Assembly (NCBI RefSeq): GCF_029784155.1
Contig: NC_073691.1
Span: 65,602,839 to 65,666,838, forward strand
DNA: 64,000 nucleotides
Direction: 5' to 3'
DNA from: Uranotaenia lowii
Taxonomy: Eukaryota; Arthropoda; Insecta; Diptera; Culicidae
Shown here in pieces: positions 46,530 to 59,560 of this stretch (its first letter is position 1; each line of letters starts with the position of its first letter). The position numbers and the translations under genes were made by a program. The notes beneath the pieces were generated by a model. The model saw only the letters and a program-made list of their open reading frames with translations, was not told the origin of the DNA and ran no database searches.

Positions 46530-47340
46530 AATTTGATCTTTTCAAAGAAACATGAAATTACACTGAGATTCTATATATGTGTGTTTTTTTATACAAATTT
46601 TGTGAAAATTTTTGTACCCAGAATTATTATTATTATTAATAATAAATCTTTAAAAATGGACTTTTTTGAACATTTCAACATGATTTTTTTCTAGTTGGCC
46701 CCATACAAAAGTAAGTTCTCCAAATCCTTATCTACCATTTTAAGGGTGAGTACCCAGATTTCCAGAAATTTTGATATTTTGGGCCACTTAAATGATCATT
46801 CACTTCTACATGTAGGTATATTTAGTTTTATGAAAAAAAAAACTTGATTTTGTAGAAGTACATAAATGTTACGATACCTTCTATTCTTTTTCGCACACTT
46901 TTCTACATTTCTGCTTCTCAACGCCAATTGGTTGATCGAAAAATTGAAAACTCTTGCCACAATTATTTTTCCATTGGATAATGCACATTTTCAATCATGC
47001 AAAAATATACGAATGCAAAAAATAGAGTAGTTAACAATTAATACTTTTGTTTCGCTCAGTGTTTAACGGTATTAAGGTAGGTTCGTAGTAAACTTAGTTT
47101 AAAATTGAGTACAGTAAAATTTCTACCAGCAGTTTTCCCAGCATTATTTTGAGCAGATTTATCTCCTGAAATTTCTAGTTTCGATGAGCCTAAGGTAGCA
47201 AAAACTGCTTATCAAAGTATAAGGGCACTTGCATCGGTTTTATTCCATCCTCGTGTGCATCTTACATCCTAATGCTCTTCGAAATAAAAAACATTCAATT
47301 TTGTCAATGACAATAATGCACAGATTTAAGCAATGCCAAA
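46530..47340. other. Noncoding stretch
   Basis: AT-rich with a small ATT/AAT microsatellite at about 46624-46650. No gene. Confidence 0.4.
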
Positions 47341-47990
47341 AGTTGGAGCTGTACACGATCATCATCCAATCATGGTCTTTATATTGTTGTGTGAATTATT
47401 GAGTTTCTGCATCAGATGATCGTTGGCACTCTCAGCGAGAAAGTCAACAGCTAGCTTGCCTGATGATCTTCGGCCTCCGATTTTTTTTTCTCCGGCAGCA
47501 CCTCTCGATTGGCCTCGCGAGGTCTTCACCGTCATCCCGGTTGTCTTCGCGTTTTCTCCTCCATTCATTCCGAACGAAAGCAATCCGTTCGTTCAGTCAG
47601 TAGGTTGGTGGGCCATCAGCCATCAAAACACAACACAACAAAACACAACAGCTCACCGAAAGTCGAGGCGATTGCATAAGCGAAAATTAAGTAAGAAATC
47701 GACGCACGTCTGGCTATTCGTGCATTTTTTCGCGATTTCACTACTGGCACTCAGTCGTTTGGCCAGGCAGCCACGCGAATGGAAGATATTCGGAGAAGAA
47801 AGGGAGAGTATTTCGCTTGATGTCGTTTTTTTACTCAATACCGCGAGCGTTTTTTTCGATTTGGTTTCGGAAGATCAATTCTCTCCAGCTGGAGCGGTAG
47901 AGCTTTTGTGCAATTTGGAGGTGAGCTAACTTTGACACATTGACTCACTGAGTTTCTCTGGGTCGGTGGAACAAACGAAAGTGTGACACT
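47341..47990 (+). other. GC-richer unique island with a 168-codon frame
   Basis: A plus-strand frame at 47423-47929 has no recognisable domain, and its composition (SPAAPLDWPREVF, HKRKLSKKSTHVW, VHFFAISLLALSRLA) is not diagnostic. TCAGTC at 47593-47598 matches an initiator, but no TATA or DPE is at the right distance. GAGGTGAGC at 47918-47926 matches a splice donor. This could be a 5' exon of a host gene, but nothing proves it. Confidence 0.25.
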
Positions 47991-48069
47991 TTTTGTGGAT
48001 CATGGTGACGCGGCTGAAGTCTGTTGATAAAAATTAAAAAAATAGTCAGGGATTGGACAGTTGGGATTG

Positions 48070-50403
48070 TACAAAAAAGACAAAAAAGACAAAAAAGACA
48101 AAAAAAACAAAAAACAAAAAAGACAAAAAAGACAAAAAAGACAAAAAAGCCAAAAAAACAAAAAAGACAAAAAAGACAAAAAAGACAAAAAAGACAAAAA
48201 AGACAAAAAAGACAAAAAAGACAAAAAAGACAAAAAAGACAAAAAAGACAAAAAAGACAAAAAAGACAAAAAAGACAAAAAAGACAAAAAAGACAAAAAA
48301 GACAAAAAAGACAAAAAAGACAAAAAAGACAAAAAAGACAAAAAAGACAAAAAAGACAAAAAAGACAAAAAAGACAAAAAAGACAAAAAAGACAAAAAAG
48401 ACAAAAAAGACAAAAAAGGCAAAAAAGACAAAAAAGACAAAAAAGACAAAAAAGACAAAAAAGACAAAAAAGACAAAAAAGACAAAAAAGACAAAAAAGA
48501 CAAAAAAGACAAAAAAGACAAAAAAGACAAAAAAGACAAAAAAGACAAAAAAGACAAAAAAGACAAAAAAGACAAAAAAGACAAAAAAGACAAAAAAGAC
48601 AAAAAAGACAAAAAAGACAAAAAAGACAAAAAAGACAAAAAAGACAAAAAAGACAAAAAAGACAAAAAAGACAAAAAAGACAAAAAAGACAAAAAAGACA
48701 AAAAAGACAAAAAAGACAAAAAAGACAAAAAAGACAAAAAAGACAAAAAAGACAAAAAAGACAAAAAAGACAAAAAAGACAAAAAAGACAAAAAAGACAA
48801 AAAAGACAAAAAAGACAAAAAAGACAAAAAAGACAAAAAAGACAAAAAAGACAAAAAAGACAAAAAAGACAAAAAAGACAAAAAAGACAAAAAAGACAAA
48901 AAAGACAAAAAAGACAAAAAAGACAAAAAAGACAAAAAAGACAAAAAAGACAAAAAAGACAAAAAAGACAAAAAAGACAAAAAAGACAAAAAAGACAAAA
49001 AAGACAAAAAAGACAAAAAAGACAAAAAAGACAAAAAAGACAAAAAAGACAAAAAAGACAAAAAAGACAAAAAAGACAAAAAAGACAAAAAAGACAAAAA
49101 AGACAAAAAAGACAAAAAAGACAAAAAAGACAAAAAAGACAAAAAAGACAAAAAAGACAAAAAAGACAAAAAAGACAAAAAAGACAAAAAAGACAAAAAA
49201 GACAAAAAAGACAAAAAAGACAAAAAAGACAAAAAAGACAAAAAAGACAAAAAAGACAAAAAAGACAAAAAAGACAAAAAAGACAAAAAAGACAAAAAAG
49301 ACAAAAAAGACAAAAAAGACAAAAAAGACAAAAAAGACAAAAAAGACAAAAAAGACAAAAAAGACAAAAAAGACAAAAAAGACAAAAAAGACAAAAAAGA
49401 CAAAAAAGACAAAAAAGACAAAAAAGACAAAAAAGACAAAAAAGACAAAAAAGACAAAAAAGACAAAAAAGACAAAAAAGACAAAAAAGACAAAAAAGAC
49501 AAAAAAGACAAAAAAGACAAAAAAGACAAAAAAGACAAAAAAGACAAAAAAGACAAAAAAGACAAAAAAGACAAAAAAGACAAAAAAGACAAAAAAGACA
49601 AAAAAGACAAAAAAGACAAAAAAGACAAAAAAGACAAAAAAGACAAAAAAGACAAAAAAGACAAAAAAGACAAAAAAGACAAAAAAGACAAAAAAGACAA
49701 AAAAGACAAAAAAGACAAAAAAGACAAAAAAGACAAAAAAGACAAAAAAGACAAAAAAGACAAAAAAGACAAAAAAGACAAAAAAGACAAAAAAGACAAA
49801 AAAGACAAAAAAGACAAAAAAGACAAAAAAGACAAAAAAGACAAAAAAGACAAAAAAGACAAAAAAGACAAAAAAGACAAAAAAGACAAAAAAGACAAAA
49901 AAGACAAAAAAGACAAAAAAGACAAAAAAGACAAAAAAGACAAAAAAGACAAAAAAGACAAAAAAGACAAAAAAGACAAAAAAGACAAAAAAGACAAAAA
50001 AGACAAAAAAGACAAAAAAGACAAAAAAGACAAAAAAGACAAAAAAGACAAAAAAGACAAAAAAGACAAAAAAGACAAAAAAGACAAAAAAGACAAAAAA
50101 GACTAAAAAGACTAAAAAGACTAAAAAGACAAAAAAGACAAAAAAGACAAAAAAGACAAAAAAGACAAAAAAGACAAAAAAGACAAAAAAGACAAAAAAG
50201 ACAAAAAAGACAAAAAAGACAAAAAAGACAAAAAAGACAAAAAAGACAAAAAAGACAAAAAAGACAAAAAAGACAAAAAAGACAAAAAAGACAAAAAAGA
50301 CAAAAAAGACAAAAAAGACAAAAAAGACAAAAAAGACAAAAAAGACAAAAAAGACAAAAAAGACAAAAAAGACAAAAAAGACAAAAAAGACAAAAAAGAC
50401 ATA
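48070..50403 (+). repeat. 9-bp minisatellite core, (AAAAAAGAC)n, about 260 copies
   Basis: Apart from irregular units in the first 100 bp, a single GGC unit near 48418 and three GACTAAAAA units at 50101-50127, the array is perfect for over 2.3 kb. The plus strand of the core contains almost no T. Because 9 is a multiple of 3, all frames stay open and give Lys-rich tripeptides (KTK, KDK, KRQ) or FLS repeats on the minus strand. These are not genes. Near-perfect homogeneity implies recent expansion. Confidence 0.97.
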
Positions 50404-50940
50404 AACGTCTATTCAGGGCGTTAATTTTTTTCTCTTTTTTTTCTTTTTTGGTATTGTTTAGTCTTTTTTGGAAATTTTTAGTCTTTTAAAGTCTTTTTTG
50501 CGATCTATTAGTCTTTTCTGGCCTTTCTTATAATGTTTTCAGTCTGGTTTTGGACGTTTTTGCCTTTTTGGACTTTTTTGGTCTTTTTTGGTCATTTTTG
50601 GCCTCTTAGGGTCTATTCGGTCTTTTTGGTCAGTTGTGGTCTTCTTGGTCTTGTTTTCTTTTGATGTCTTTATTTTGGTGTTTTTGGTCTTTTTTTGGTC
50701 TTTCTTGGTTTGTTTTGGTCTTTTTGGGTCTTTTTTTTTGGTCTTTTTTTGTCAGTTCTGGTCCATTTTGATCTGTTATACTCTTTCTTGATATTTTGGT
50801 CTTTTTGGACTTTTTGGCCTTTTTTTTGGTCGTTTTTTGTCTCTTTCGGTCTACTTTTGTCTTTTTGGTCTGTTTTGGTCGTTTTTTGGTCTGTTTCGTC
50901 TGTTTTTGTCTGTTTTGGTATGTTTCGGTCTGTTTTGATC
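50404..50940 (-). repeat. Decayed 9-bp-type repeat in inverted orientation
   Basis: Right after the core the repeat switches strand: the plus strand now reads GTCTTTTTTGG and GGTCTTTTTGG variants. Units vary from 8 to 12 bp. Near 50940 orientation switches back (TCTGACAAAAAGACG), forming an inverted junction. Confidence 0.85.
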
Positions 50941-52730
50941 TGACAAAAAGACGAATATAGACAAAAAAGACAAAAACGGACAAAAAAGAAAAATCGGTCC
51001 AAAAAGACAAAAACAGACCAACATAGACATAAACAGACCAAAAAAGACAAAAACAGACAAAAAAAATCCAGACCGATAAAGGTAAAACCAGACCAAAGAG
51101 ACAAAAACAGACCAAAAAAGACAAAAACAGACCAGAATAAAAACAGACAATAAAAACCAGAACAAAAAAGGCAAAACCATACCAAAAAGACAAAAACAGA
51201 CCAATAAAGAAAAAAACAGACCACAAAAAGACAAAAATAGACCAGAAAATGCAAAAATAGACCAAAAACGTCAAAAACAGACAAAAAAAAAACAGAAAAA
51301 AACAAAAAAAAAGACGGAAAAAGACAAAAACAGACATAAAAAGACGAATAAAGATCAAAAAGACAGAAACAGACCAAAAATGTCAAAAACAGACCAAAAA
51401 AAGACAAAAACAGATAAAAAAAATCGTAGAAAAAAGACTTAAAAACACAAAAGCAGACCAAAACAGACAAAACCAGATCAACACAGACCAAAACAGACCA
51501 AAATAGAGCAAAACAGACGGAAACAGACAAAAACAGATTAAAAAAGACAAAACCAGATCAACACAGACCAAAAACGAAGAAAACAGACCAAAAGAGACAA
51601 AAACAGACCAAAACAAAAAAAAAACAGGCAAAACCAAACGAAAACAAAAAAAAAAAAAACAGACCAAAATACACCAAAACAGACCAAAACAGACCAATAA
51701 AAAGACCCAAATAGACCCAAAAGACCAAATTCAAATACCAAAACACATCAAAAAAAGACTTTAAAAGAAAATAATGACCAAAACAGACCAGAAAATAACT
51801 AAAACAGGCCAAAAAGACCAAAGTAAACTATAAGAGAAAAAAAGATAAAAAAACAACAAAAAAAAACAAAAAAGACCAAAAAAGATAAAAAAAAAGACAA
51901 AAAAGATGAAAAAAAAAGATCAAAAAAGTCCAAAAAAGCAAGAAAATAACCAAAAAAAGTCTAAAAAAAGTCTAAAGAGACCAGAAACAGACCAAAAGAA
52001 TCAAAAAACACCAGAAAAGACTTAAAGAGCCCAAAAAAGACTGAAACAGTCCGAAAAAGACCAAAAAAAGAAGAATAAATACCATACGCCCAGAAAAGAC
52101 AAAACAAATCCAAAAATGCCCAAAAAAGTTCCAAAATGACAAAAAACAGACCAACATAGAGCAAAAAACCAAAATAAGACCAAAAAGATCAAAATAGACC
52201 AGAAAAGATAAAAAAGATCAAAAAAGTCGAAAAAAGACCAAATCTAAAAAGACCAGAAAATACCAAAAACAGATCAAAAATATAAAAAAAAGCCTAAAAA
52301 AACTAAAAGAGCTTAAAAAAGACTAAAAAAGTCCAAAAAAGACTAAACATGAAAAAACGATCAAACGCCGAGAAAAGACCAAAAATAACCAAAAATGACA
52401 AAAAATACCAAAAATGACCAAAAATAGACCAACATAGACAAAAAAAAAACAAAAAAAGACCAAAAAAGACCAAAATAAACCAAAACAGACCATAAAATAC
52501 CAAAACAGAGCAAAGATGAAAATATAGCAAAAACGAAAAAAAAAGACCAAAAATGACAAAAAAAACCAAAAGACCACACAATTCCAATAAAGAGCAAAAC
52601 AGACCAAAAAAGACCAAAAATTGACCGAAAAACATAAGAAAGACAAAAATAGACCAAACAAGGCAAAAAACCAAAAAAGACCAAAAAGATCAAAACCGAC
52701 CAAAACAAACCAAAAACGACTTCGTGGTTA
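50941..52730 (+). repeat. Decayed AGACCAAAA-type repeat
   Basis: Variable 9-13-bp units such as AGACCAAAAACAGAC and GACCAAAAAAG continue for 1.8 kb with growing divergence. Long minus-strand frames (Phe/Leu/Val/Cys-rich) arise from the repeat and have no domain. Confidence 0.9.
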
Positions 52731-52734
52731 AAAT

Positions 52735-54157
52735 AACTTTCTATTTCAATTAATCAACTGGTTAAAAAAACCAACACTTCTTTATTTAAATACATATTCT
52801 TCTTTATTTTTCCTTAATTTCAATTGATTTTTTCATTAAGAAAATGGCTTTGTAAAAATATTAAATTGATAGAATAGAGTCTGGAGAAAAATTTAAAAAA
52901 AAATTTACATATCTTGATCTTAAAAGCGAATTACAAACTGATTTTCTATTGAAAGCAACAAAATTAAAATCTTACCAGAAAAATTAATGTTAAACAAATT
53001 CCATTATTTCAAAAATTATTCCAAATTCAACTTTTTTAAGAGTATGAATCTAAAATAATTCAATTTCAACTTTATACTTTGAGTTCTCATTTGAATAAAT
53101 AAAAATTTAAAATCATTTATCATAGAATTCGAGCGTATAGTACTCAAAACGAATTTTAAAAACTTAGTTTTTTAGGAAGTGTGGATTTGAGATCGAATTC
53201 TTTATATTTTAGGGTTTTGATCGATGTATAATGCTTTCAATCGAATGCTTACTAGTAATCTGTATTATATGAGCAACCTAAATCAGATATTTTGATGTGG
53301 AATTTACTTCAATTTTCCATTTATTTTTTTTTCAAATCTCATCAATTACAGCATCTCTCTGTGCTTGACGCCTGGTTTGACTTTAGGCACGTGTAAACAT
53401 TTTGAATTAAGCTGTGAAACCTTCCCAGAAAAAAAAAACAAGATGAACAACTTTGACCGTGAGATCGAGCGAAATCCAATTAAGCTTGGTGGTCACTTCA
53501 AATTTCAATCATTGAGAAGGTAGTTTGGCAAACTTTCGCAAATATGGGTAGGTTTACTTAAACAAATCGGTATGAAAATCTACACGGGTTGTGTTGCATG
53601 ATGAATGCATGAATGCATGCGGCCCGTGGCAAATGGCAAATGGCGAAAATCATCAACAACCAAAAATAACAAAGTCATTCCAAGATCTCCCCTTTCCAAA
53701 TTGCATTGGAAGCGTTTGAAACGCTCAGTAGCAAAAAAAAACAAAACCGAAAAATAGCGCCAGAGTTAGTAGGTATGTATATGTTTGAACCAAATTATTG
53801 GGGTGTGTTCCACAAACGCTAATCGAAAAATGTCTTCGATTTTCCAAATCGAACGCAAAGCGTTAAAACAGAACGAAACGCACAGGTGTGTACGCAACGG
53901 TTTGAGCAATTCCATTTGCAGACCTCCTATAACTATGATGAATGGTATGTTAGCTGCTAATTGAATTCATGTTTCTAACAACCATGCTAACAGCACATAT
54001 TGAATGCATTTTAAACTGCACTAATGGGTTTTAGTCTATTTGTACGGTACATCAGCTAAATAATTCTTCCATTGGGTGGATTTATAATGTCAAAATTTGA
54101 TAAAAGCTGCACTCATCAATGCTTTATTCAATTTATACAATGAAGTTTTTATTATAT
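52735..54157. other. Noncoding stretch
   Basis: No gene is recognised. 53360-53930 is somewhat more complex sequence (GCATGAATGCATGCGGCC; ATGGCAAATGGC duplications) but has no coding signature. Confidence 0.4.
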
Positions 54158-54370
<213 letters not shown>

Positions 54371-54408
54371 ATTTGAAACTTTTAAACCGTCTGGGTCATT
54401 CGGGTCTA

Positions 54409-55265
54409 AAGGGTGATACGGTCAAAATTTGGTCAAGGGAAAACACGTGTAAATCGGTGAAATCGATTTAAAAAATCAAATTACATTTCTTTTTCAAGTT
54501 TAATTAGTATAAAATTCAGGAAAAATATTCAGTTGGGCTTCCGCTTTTCCAAATCCGAATTGCCGGGCCTTACGCTTGACCCCTGCCATCAGATTTTGTA
54601 GAGCCACCTTGTCCACCTTCTTAGCCGCAGAAAGCCTGTTTGCCTTGAACTGCTGCTCGTCCTTAGCAGTTTTTTTGGTCTTCTTTAGGTTCCGCTTGAC
54701 AATAGCCCAGTATTTCTCATTTGGGTGGAGCTCTGGCGTGTTGGGAGGGTTCTTGTCCTTGGGAACCACCTGCACGTTGTTGGCGGCGTACCACTCCATG
54801 GCCTTTTTGCCGTAATGGCAAGATGCCAAATTCGACCAAAACAGTACGGAACAACCGTGTTTCTTCAGTAAAGGCAGCAGACGTTTATTCAAACACTCTT
54901 TCACGTAAATTTCTTGGTTAACAGTCCCGGAAGCTATGAAAATGCTGCTTTTCAAACTACAGGTACAGATGGCTTGCCAAACCAGATATTTCTTCGCGTA
55001 CTATGACAGTTTCATGTGCTTGAAAATATCTGCTACCTTTCCCCTTCCTTTTGCCATATAACACTCCTGTCCCGGAAGCTGCTTGTAGTCGGCTTTGACG
55101 TTTGTTTCGTCGTCCATTTCCACGCAGTCAAACTTTGTCAGCACCGTCGTGTACAGCCTCCGGGATCGCGCTTTGGTCGTCGTATTTTGTTTATCATCGC
55201 GATTTGGAGTTACTACCTTCTTGTAAGTCGCTCGTTCGGCTCGTTACACCCAGCTTATTTGCGGT
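54409..55265 (-). mobile_element. DD37E mariner, copy 3, truncated
   Basis: The terminal repeat AAGGGTGATACGGTCAAAAT sits next to TA (54407-54408). On the minus strand the element reads from about codon 100 of the transposase to its 3' end. The 5' half and the other terminus are missing. It stops abruptly at about 55265, where a different mariner begins. The coding remnant is listed separately. Confidence 0.85.
54515..55235 (-). pseudogene. DD37E mariner transposase, copy 3 (broken)
   Basis: The main frame (54955-54500 minus) has SGTVNQEIYVKECLNKRL and LFWSNLASCHYGKK, where the second catalytic Asp is Asn. It then has ELHPNEKYWAIVKRNLKK, which keeps the Glu, and the C-terminal GFGKAEA. Upstream, VEMDDETNV-type sequence (first Asp region, about 55100-55125) survives in a broken frame, with a stop near 55005. 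It is inactive. Confidence 0.85.
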
Positions 55266-55915
55266 TTTGTACTCAAAACTTACTTTTGATGAAATTTCTA
55301 ACTTTTCATCGAATACCGCTCGTCATAGTTTGGACACCCTATTCGCTGACCTCTGCGGCCCTTTTGTTCCACAATCTCTTCATCTCTGTTGCACCCCGAG
55401 TCGTCCTACCATTCTTCTTCATCTTCTGCTTGACAATTGCCCAAAATTTTTTTTCGATAGAGTGGAATTGAGGGCAGTTGGGTTGGGATGTCCTTTTCTA
55501 CAAAATCCACCCCGTTGTCTCGATACCACTGTAGTACCTCTTTGCTGTAGTGGCAGCTTGCCAAATCAGGCGAAAACTTTACTGGTCCTTTATAAGATCT
55601 AATGTACGAAAAAAAAAAACGTTTTTAAGGCACTCCTCCTTGTACATTTCGGAGTCCACGGTCTTATTTTTCACAAAAACCGGGGTTTTTCGTCCGCAGC
55701 TGCAAATACCTTGCCAGATCAAACACTTTCTTGCCAACTTATCGGCAAAAACGAATTTGAACTTGTCGGGGGCATCACCCCGACCAGCGGCTTTGTAAAA
55801 TTTTTGGCCAGGAAGCCGCTCAAAATCAAATTTTTCGGTATTTGAACCAGACCAGACCAGACCAGACGTCGCACACTGGAGTATTTCACCCAAAAACCTG
55901 ACCAAAAATCAAAAT
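55266..55915 (-). pseudogene. Second mariner type, transposase fragment
   Basis: Minus-strand frames give GQKFYKAAGRGDAPDKFKFV, KCLIWQGICSCGRKTPVFVK and MYKEECLK (frame 55905-55579), then in another frame FSPDLASCHYSKEVLQWYRD and KKFWAIVKQKMKK. They are clearly related to the copies above in fold and motif order but distinct in sequence. The second catalytic Asp is present and the third acidic position is disrupted. A stretch near 55270-55380 resembles the C-terminal EMKRLWNKRAAEVS region with stops. No termini were found. Confidence 0.75.
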
Positions 55916-57640
55916 TTAAATTTCATTGGTTACTTTTATGTCAATGTTTATTTGATTCTTGAATAAATTTAGCACCCTGTACCGGTCAGTTTTTTGACAT
56001 CTGATTTGTTTATAAGCTGTTGCAGCTGTCGAAACTTTAGTATTTTTATGAGATAGAATTTTTCTACAAATCGTTGAATCAGCGCGACTACGTCATATCG
56101 ATGAATAAAACTTTCTTTAGTGACTTAAAATGAAAATTTGAAATGGAAAACTTCAATGGAGGGATGTTTAATAATTTTAAGTATAATAGATAAAATTCGA
56201 TGACTATAGAGACAGTACGCAGTGCTTTGAAAATTCTTCTATTTATTTTTTGTTTTAAACGTTGATTTTTTTTTACAAATTAGTGTTTTTGTTTATGTTC
56301 CCAGAAAGTCCCGGCAAAATGTTTGATATCATTAAAAAATTGATAACTTCAATAATCATGTGCGAAAGAAAAAACTCGCGCAAACTCGCGGATTTTTTTA
56401 TATTATTAAATTTGAAGTTTAAAAATATTGATAGATTTTTTCCATAAAAAAGTCACCTAGGGCTTCGTTTATTTTAAATTAAAGCTCAGTAAAATTTATG
56501 TTCTTTTTCGAATATTTTCAAATGTTATTTAACTTTCAAAAACAAATAAAAAAAATTTAGTTTTTTTTGAATTTCACAACTTTTCTAACCTGGATTATCT
56601 ATCATGTCATATAAATGTTAGAAAATTTCTAATGGAAATTTACGAAAAATTACGAAAACGGTAAAAAAATATTTTAAAAGATCTTAAAAACGTTTGATAA
56701 GTCAAAATAAACTATTTTATTGATTTCAAAACTAAAAAATTCTTTTGGCCAACTTTTTCTTCTACGTACTCCTGTGTGCGTCGGGTTTTTAACGTGGGTG
56801 TCCAAAATTAATTTAAGACTCGCGGCTTCCATTACGTGTAACTTTATTGGAACAAAACGAATCGTAGTGGAGTTTTCAGTACTGATAGAGGAAACATTTC
56901 CAAACAAAGTACTGTCAAAACATTCCAGATCCGACAATTAGGAGCGCTATGGTATAATAAACAGTGCGTCCAGATTTTGGATGATCTATGCTTTAATAAT
57001 CTAAAAACCGTCCTGATTCACCCAATTTGACTGTACCCCATGGCTGTTTATTTCCCTCAACATGGGAGGTTTTTAAAATTCTATATTTACTTTCGCATGA
57101 TGAGAAAAGAAGATCTTACTAATTAAAGGACACCGACCGCAGTGGATATGACATGAATCAGTAAGAAAATGAAAACATAATGCAAAGATCTTGTGAGGGC
57201 ACCCTGAAATTTATCTTCGACTCCATCTTGAAATTGACAATAGAAGCTTCAGCTTTACTTTCAAATGAAGGAAATGATCAAAAAGGTTCAACGAGGAGAT
57301 GTTGATTTCGTTCAAAAGTAAAACCAGATCAAACAAGACAATAATTAAACTAGGCATTTACTTTTTCCGACGTGCAGTAAATTTAGGAGCTGACTTTAAT
57401 TAATTTGTGGGCGCCGATTCTAAATATGCAATTAGTTTTTTTAAGCAGCTTTGGTTTTCAAAATATTTTTGAAAATTTAAAAAAAATCATTCTTAAAATT
57501 TGTGCACTTGTTTGGCAAAAACTGTAGAACATTACATTTTTTAAATAATGATTTTAAATCAATGATCAACTTTTTCAATGATTGCAAATAGTTTTGACTG
57601 CTGAAAAAAAGTAAGTAAGTCACCGCTGCTTTTTCTCATC
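55916..57640. other. Noncoding stretch
   Basis: AT-rich. A copy of the dispersed CACACAGGAGTA...TTGGCCAAAAG motif lies at about 56737-56795 (minus) within a 87-codon frame that has no domain. Nothing else is recognised. Confidence 0.4.
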
Positions 57641-57643
57641 GTA

Positions 57644-58546
57644 ATGGATGAGATCTTGACTGGATCGATTGACTGTAGACCAAACCAAGGATTGCCGTGG
57701 AATCCTACAACCATGGAGCAACTGAACGACCTTGACCTGGCAGACGATATTGTTTTGCTCGCCCAAACACAACAAGACATGCAGAGCAAACTCGACGACC
57801 TCACCGAAAGCTCCAAGGCAGCTGGTCTCAAAATCAATGTCGGAAAGACCAAGTCGATGGAAATCAATACAGAAAATCGTTCCAATTTCGTGGTAGCTGG
57901 ACAACAGGTTGAGACAGTGGAGTGCTTCCAGTATCTTGGTAGCCAGATTACGCCTGATAGTGGTACCAAGAAGGACATCGAAGCCCGGTTCAGAAAAGCC
58001 CGATTTGCGTTTGCGAGTCCCCGAAACATCTGGCGGTCACGCCAGATCTCTCTACGAACTTACATCCGAATCTTCAACTCAAACGTCAAATCCGTATTGC
58101 TGTACGGGTGTGTGAACTTGGTGCACATATGCGGTGACGACGCGAAAACTGCAAGTTTTTGTGAATCGCTGCCTGCGGAATATCATCCGCGCTTGGTGGC
58201 CTGGCAACTGGATCTCAAACGTTGAACTCCATCGCCGGTGTCATCAAAAGGCGCTAGAAATCGAGATTCGGGAACGTAAGTGGAGATGGATTGGGCACAC
58301 GCTGCGAAGAGATGAAAACGAGATTTGCAGAGAGGCGCTTGAATGGAATCCAGATGGGCATCGAAGAAGAGGCAGGCCCAAAAGCTCGTGGCGGCGAAGT
58401 CTAGCCGCTGAAATCCGCACAGTTGACGAGAACCTCGGCTGGCAGCAAGTGAAGACGTTGGCTCCGGATCGCCAGCAGTGGAGATCTTTTATCTCAGCCC
58501 TATGCGCCGGTCAATCGGCGCTGGACCCTTAGGTTAGGTAGGTACT
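57644..58546 (+). pseudogene. LINE 3' fragment (reverse transcriptase end)
   Basis: The first frame (57644 to about 58115) has LNDLDLADDIVLLAQTQQDM, carrying the reverse transcriptase catalytic ADD, then KINVGKTKSMEI and VECFQYLGSQITPDSG. A frameshift near 58115 moves the rest to another frame (58134-58532) with VFVNRCLRNIIRAWWPGNWI, KWRWIGHTLRRDENEI, RRRGRPKSSWRRSL and a stop before a TTAGGTTAGGTAGG tail. The 5' part of the element is absent. The clade is not assigned. A shorter relative is at 17481-17712. Confidence 0.85.
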
Positions 58547-59214
58547 GAAAAAAAAAGTTAAAGGGCCTTTTTTAGTTTTTCCCAGCTCTGTAAACTACGT
58601 AAAATTTCAAGAATTTTTACCTCAAATGGAATCTTAGATATTTCTCATAGCATAAATGAAATCGTTTTGCAGTCTTTAACATAGTAATTAAATCAGATAA
58701 AATCATCAATATCAAATACTCAAAGGATTTTTTCAGTTATGTGTCAAATACTCGTAATTTACTTTTCTTATTTATTAAAGTTGTAGAATTCTTTTTTTTT
58801 GTGAAGCGTTGGATCTCTGAAACAAGAATATTTAGTTAAAATGTTGATGCTTGAATAAGCATAATGTATAGATTCAAAACAAGTTTTTTTTTGTCTTTCA
58901 TGTAGGTTTGTAGGTTAAAAATCGATCAATTTCTAAATTTTCACACGTTGTAGCACCCAGACAAGAGCTGATAGACAAAATCGGACAAATGATTCGAAAC
59001 CTTCCAAAAACAATTTTTAGAATATATGCACCTAAAATGCTGATTGCTAGTGCAATTTAAATATGATAGAAAAAATAACTGAAGACGAATGACAAAGTTG
59101 GTTGAATTCATCTGTAAATAAACAAAGAAAAAAAATAGATAATAAATAAAAAGATTAAGAAGACAAGAAAGAATACAGCCAAAACATCAAATTTAAAAAA
59201 TTAACACTAAGTAA
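58547..59214. other. Noncoding stretch
   Basis: AT-rich, nothing recognised. Confidence 0.4.
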
Positions 59215-59560
59215 AACAAAAAGGATAAAAATACATGATTAATTGTCGGTTCCCCATAGACTCTAAAACTACTGAACCGATCAATGTGAAACTTTGTTTG
59301 CAAGAGTTTTTGGGGATGGTGATGGTTTCTAAAATACTTTTAAACCGCTCCGACGTAAAAAGGAAGGGGCTCCCAAATAAAAATATTAAAAATATGACAT
59401 AGTTCGAACAGTTTTCAGATGATACTGAGCCGATCCACGCGAAATTTGGTGTGGAGAGGGGGCTCCCATACAAAATTAACATTTATTTGACACGATTCGA
59501 ACAATTTTTGGAAACTACTTAACCGATCAACGTGAATTTGGGTGAGTAGCCGTTTTAAAG
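59215..59560 (-). repeat. Decayed ~115-130-bp tandem repeat
   Basis: Three imperfect units each contain a CTACTGAACCGATCAA.GTGAA-type segment and a GGGGCTCCCA.A.AAAA segment (near 59268, 59430 and 59515). The wording resembles, in the opposite sense, the repeats at 1-180 and 1180-1530. Confidence 0.5.

Noticed and set aside
48000..50489. Frames of up to 821 codons of KTK, KDK, KRQ or FLS repeats
   Set aside because: They are products of a 9-bp unit, whose length is divisible by 3, so all frames stay open. No unique sequence of protein character is present.
50588..52708. Many overlapping Phe/Leu/Val-rich frames that mimic membrane proteins
   Set aside because: They are translations of decayed T-rich minisatellite units in several frames at once, with no consistent start, domain or helix spacing.
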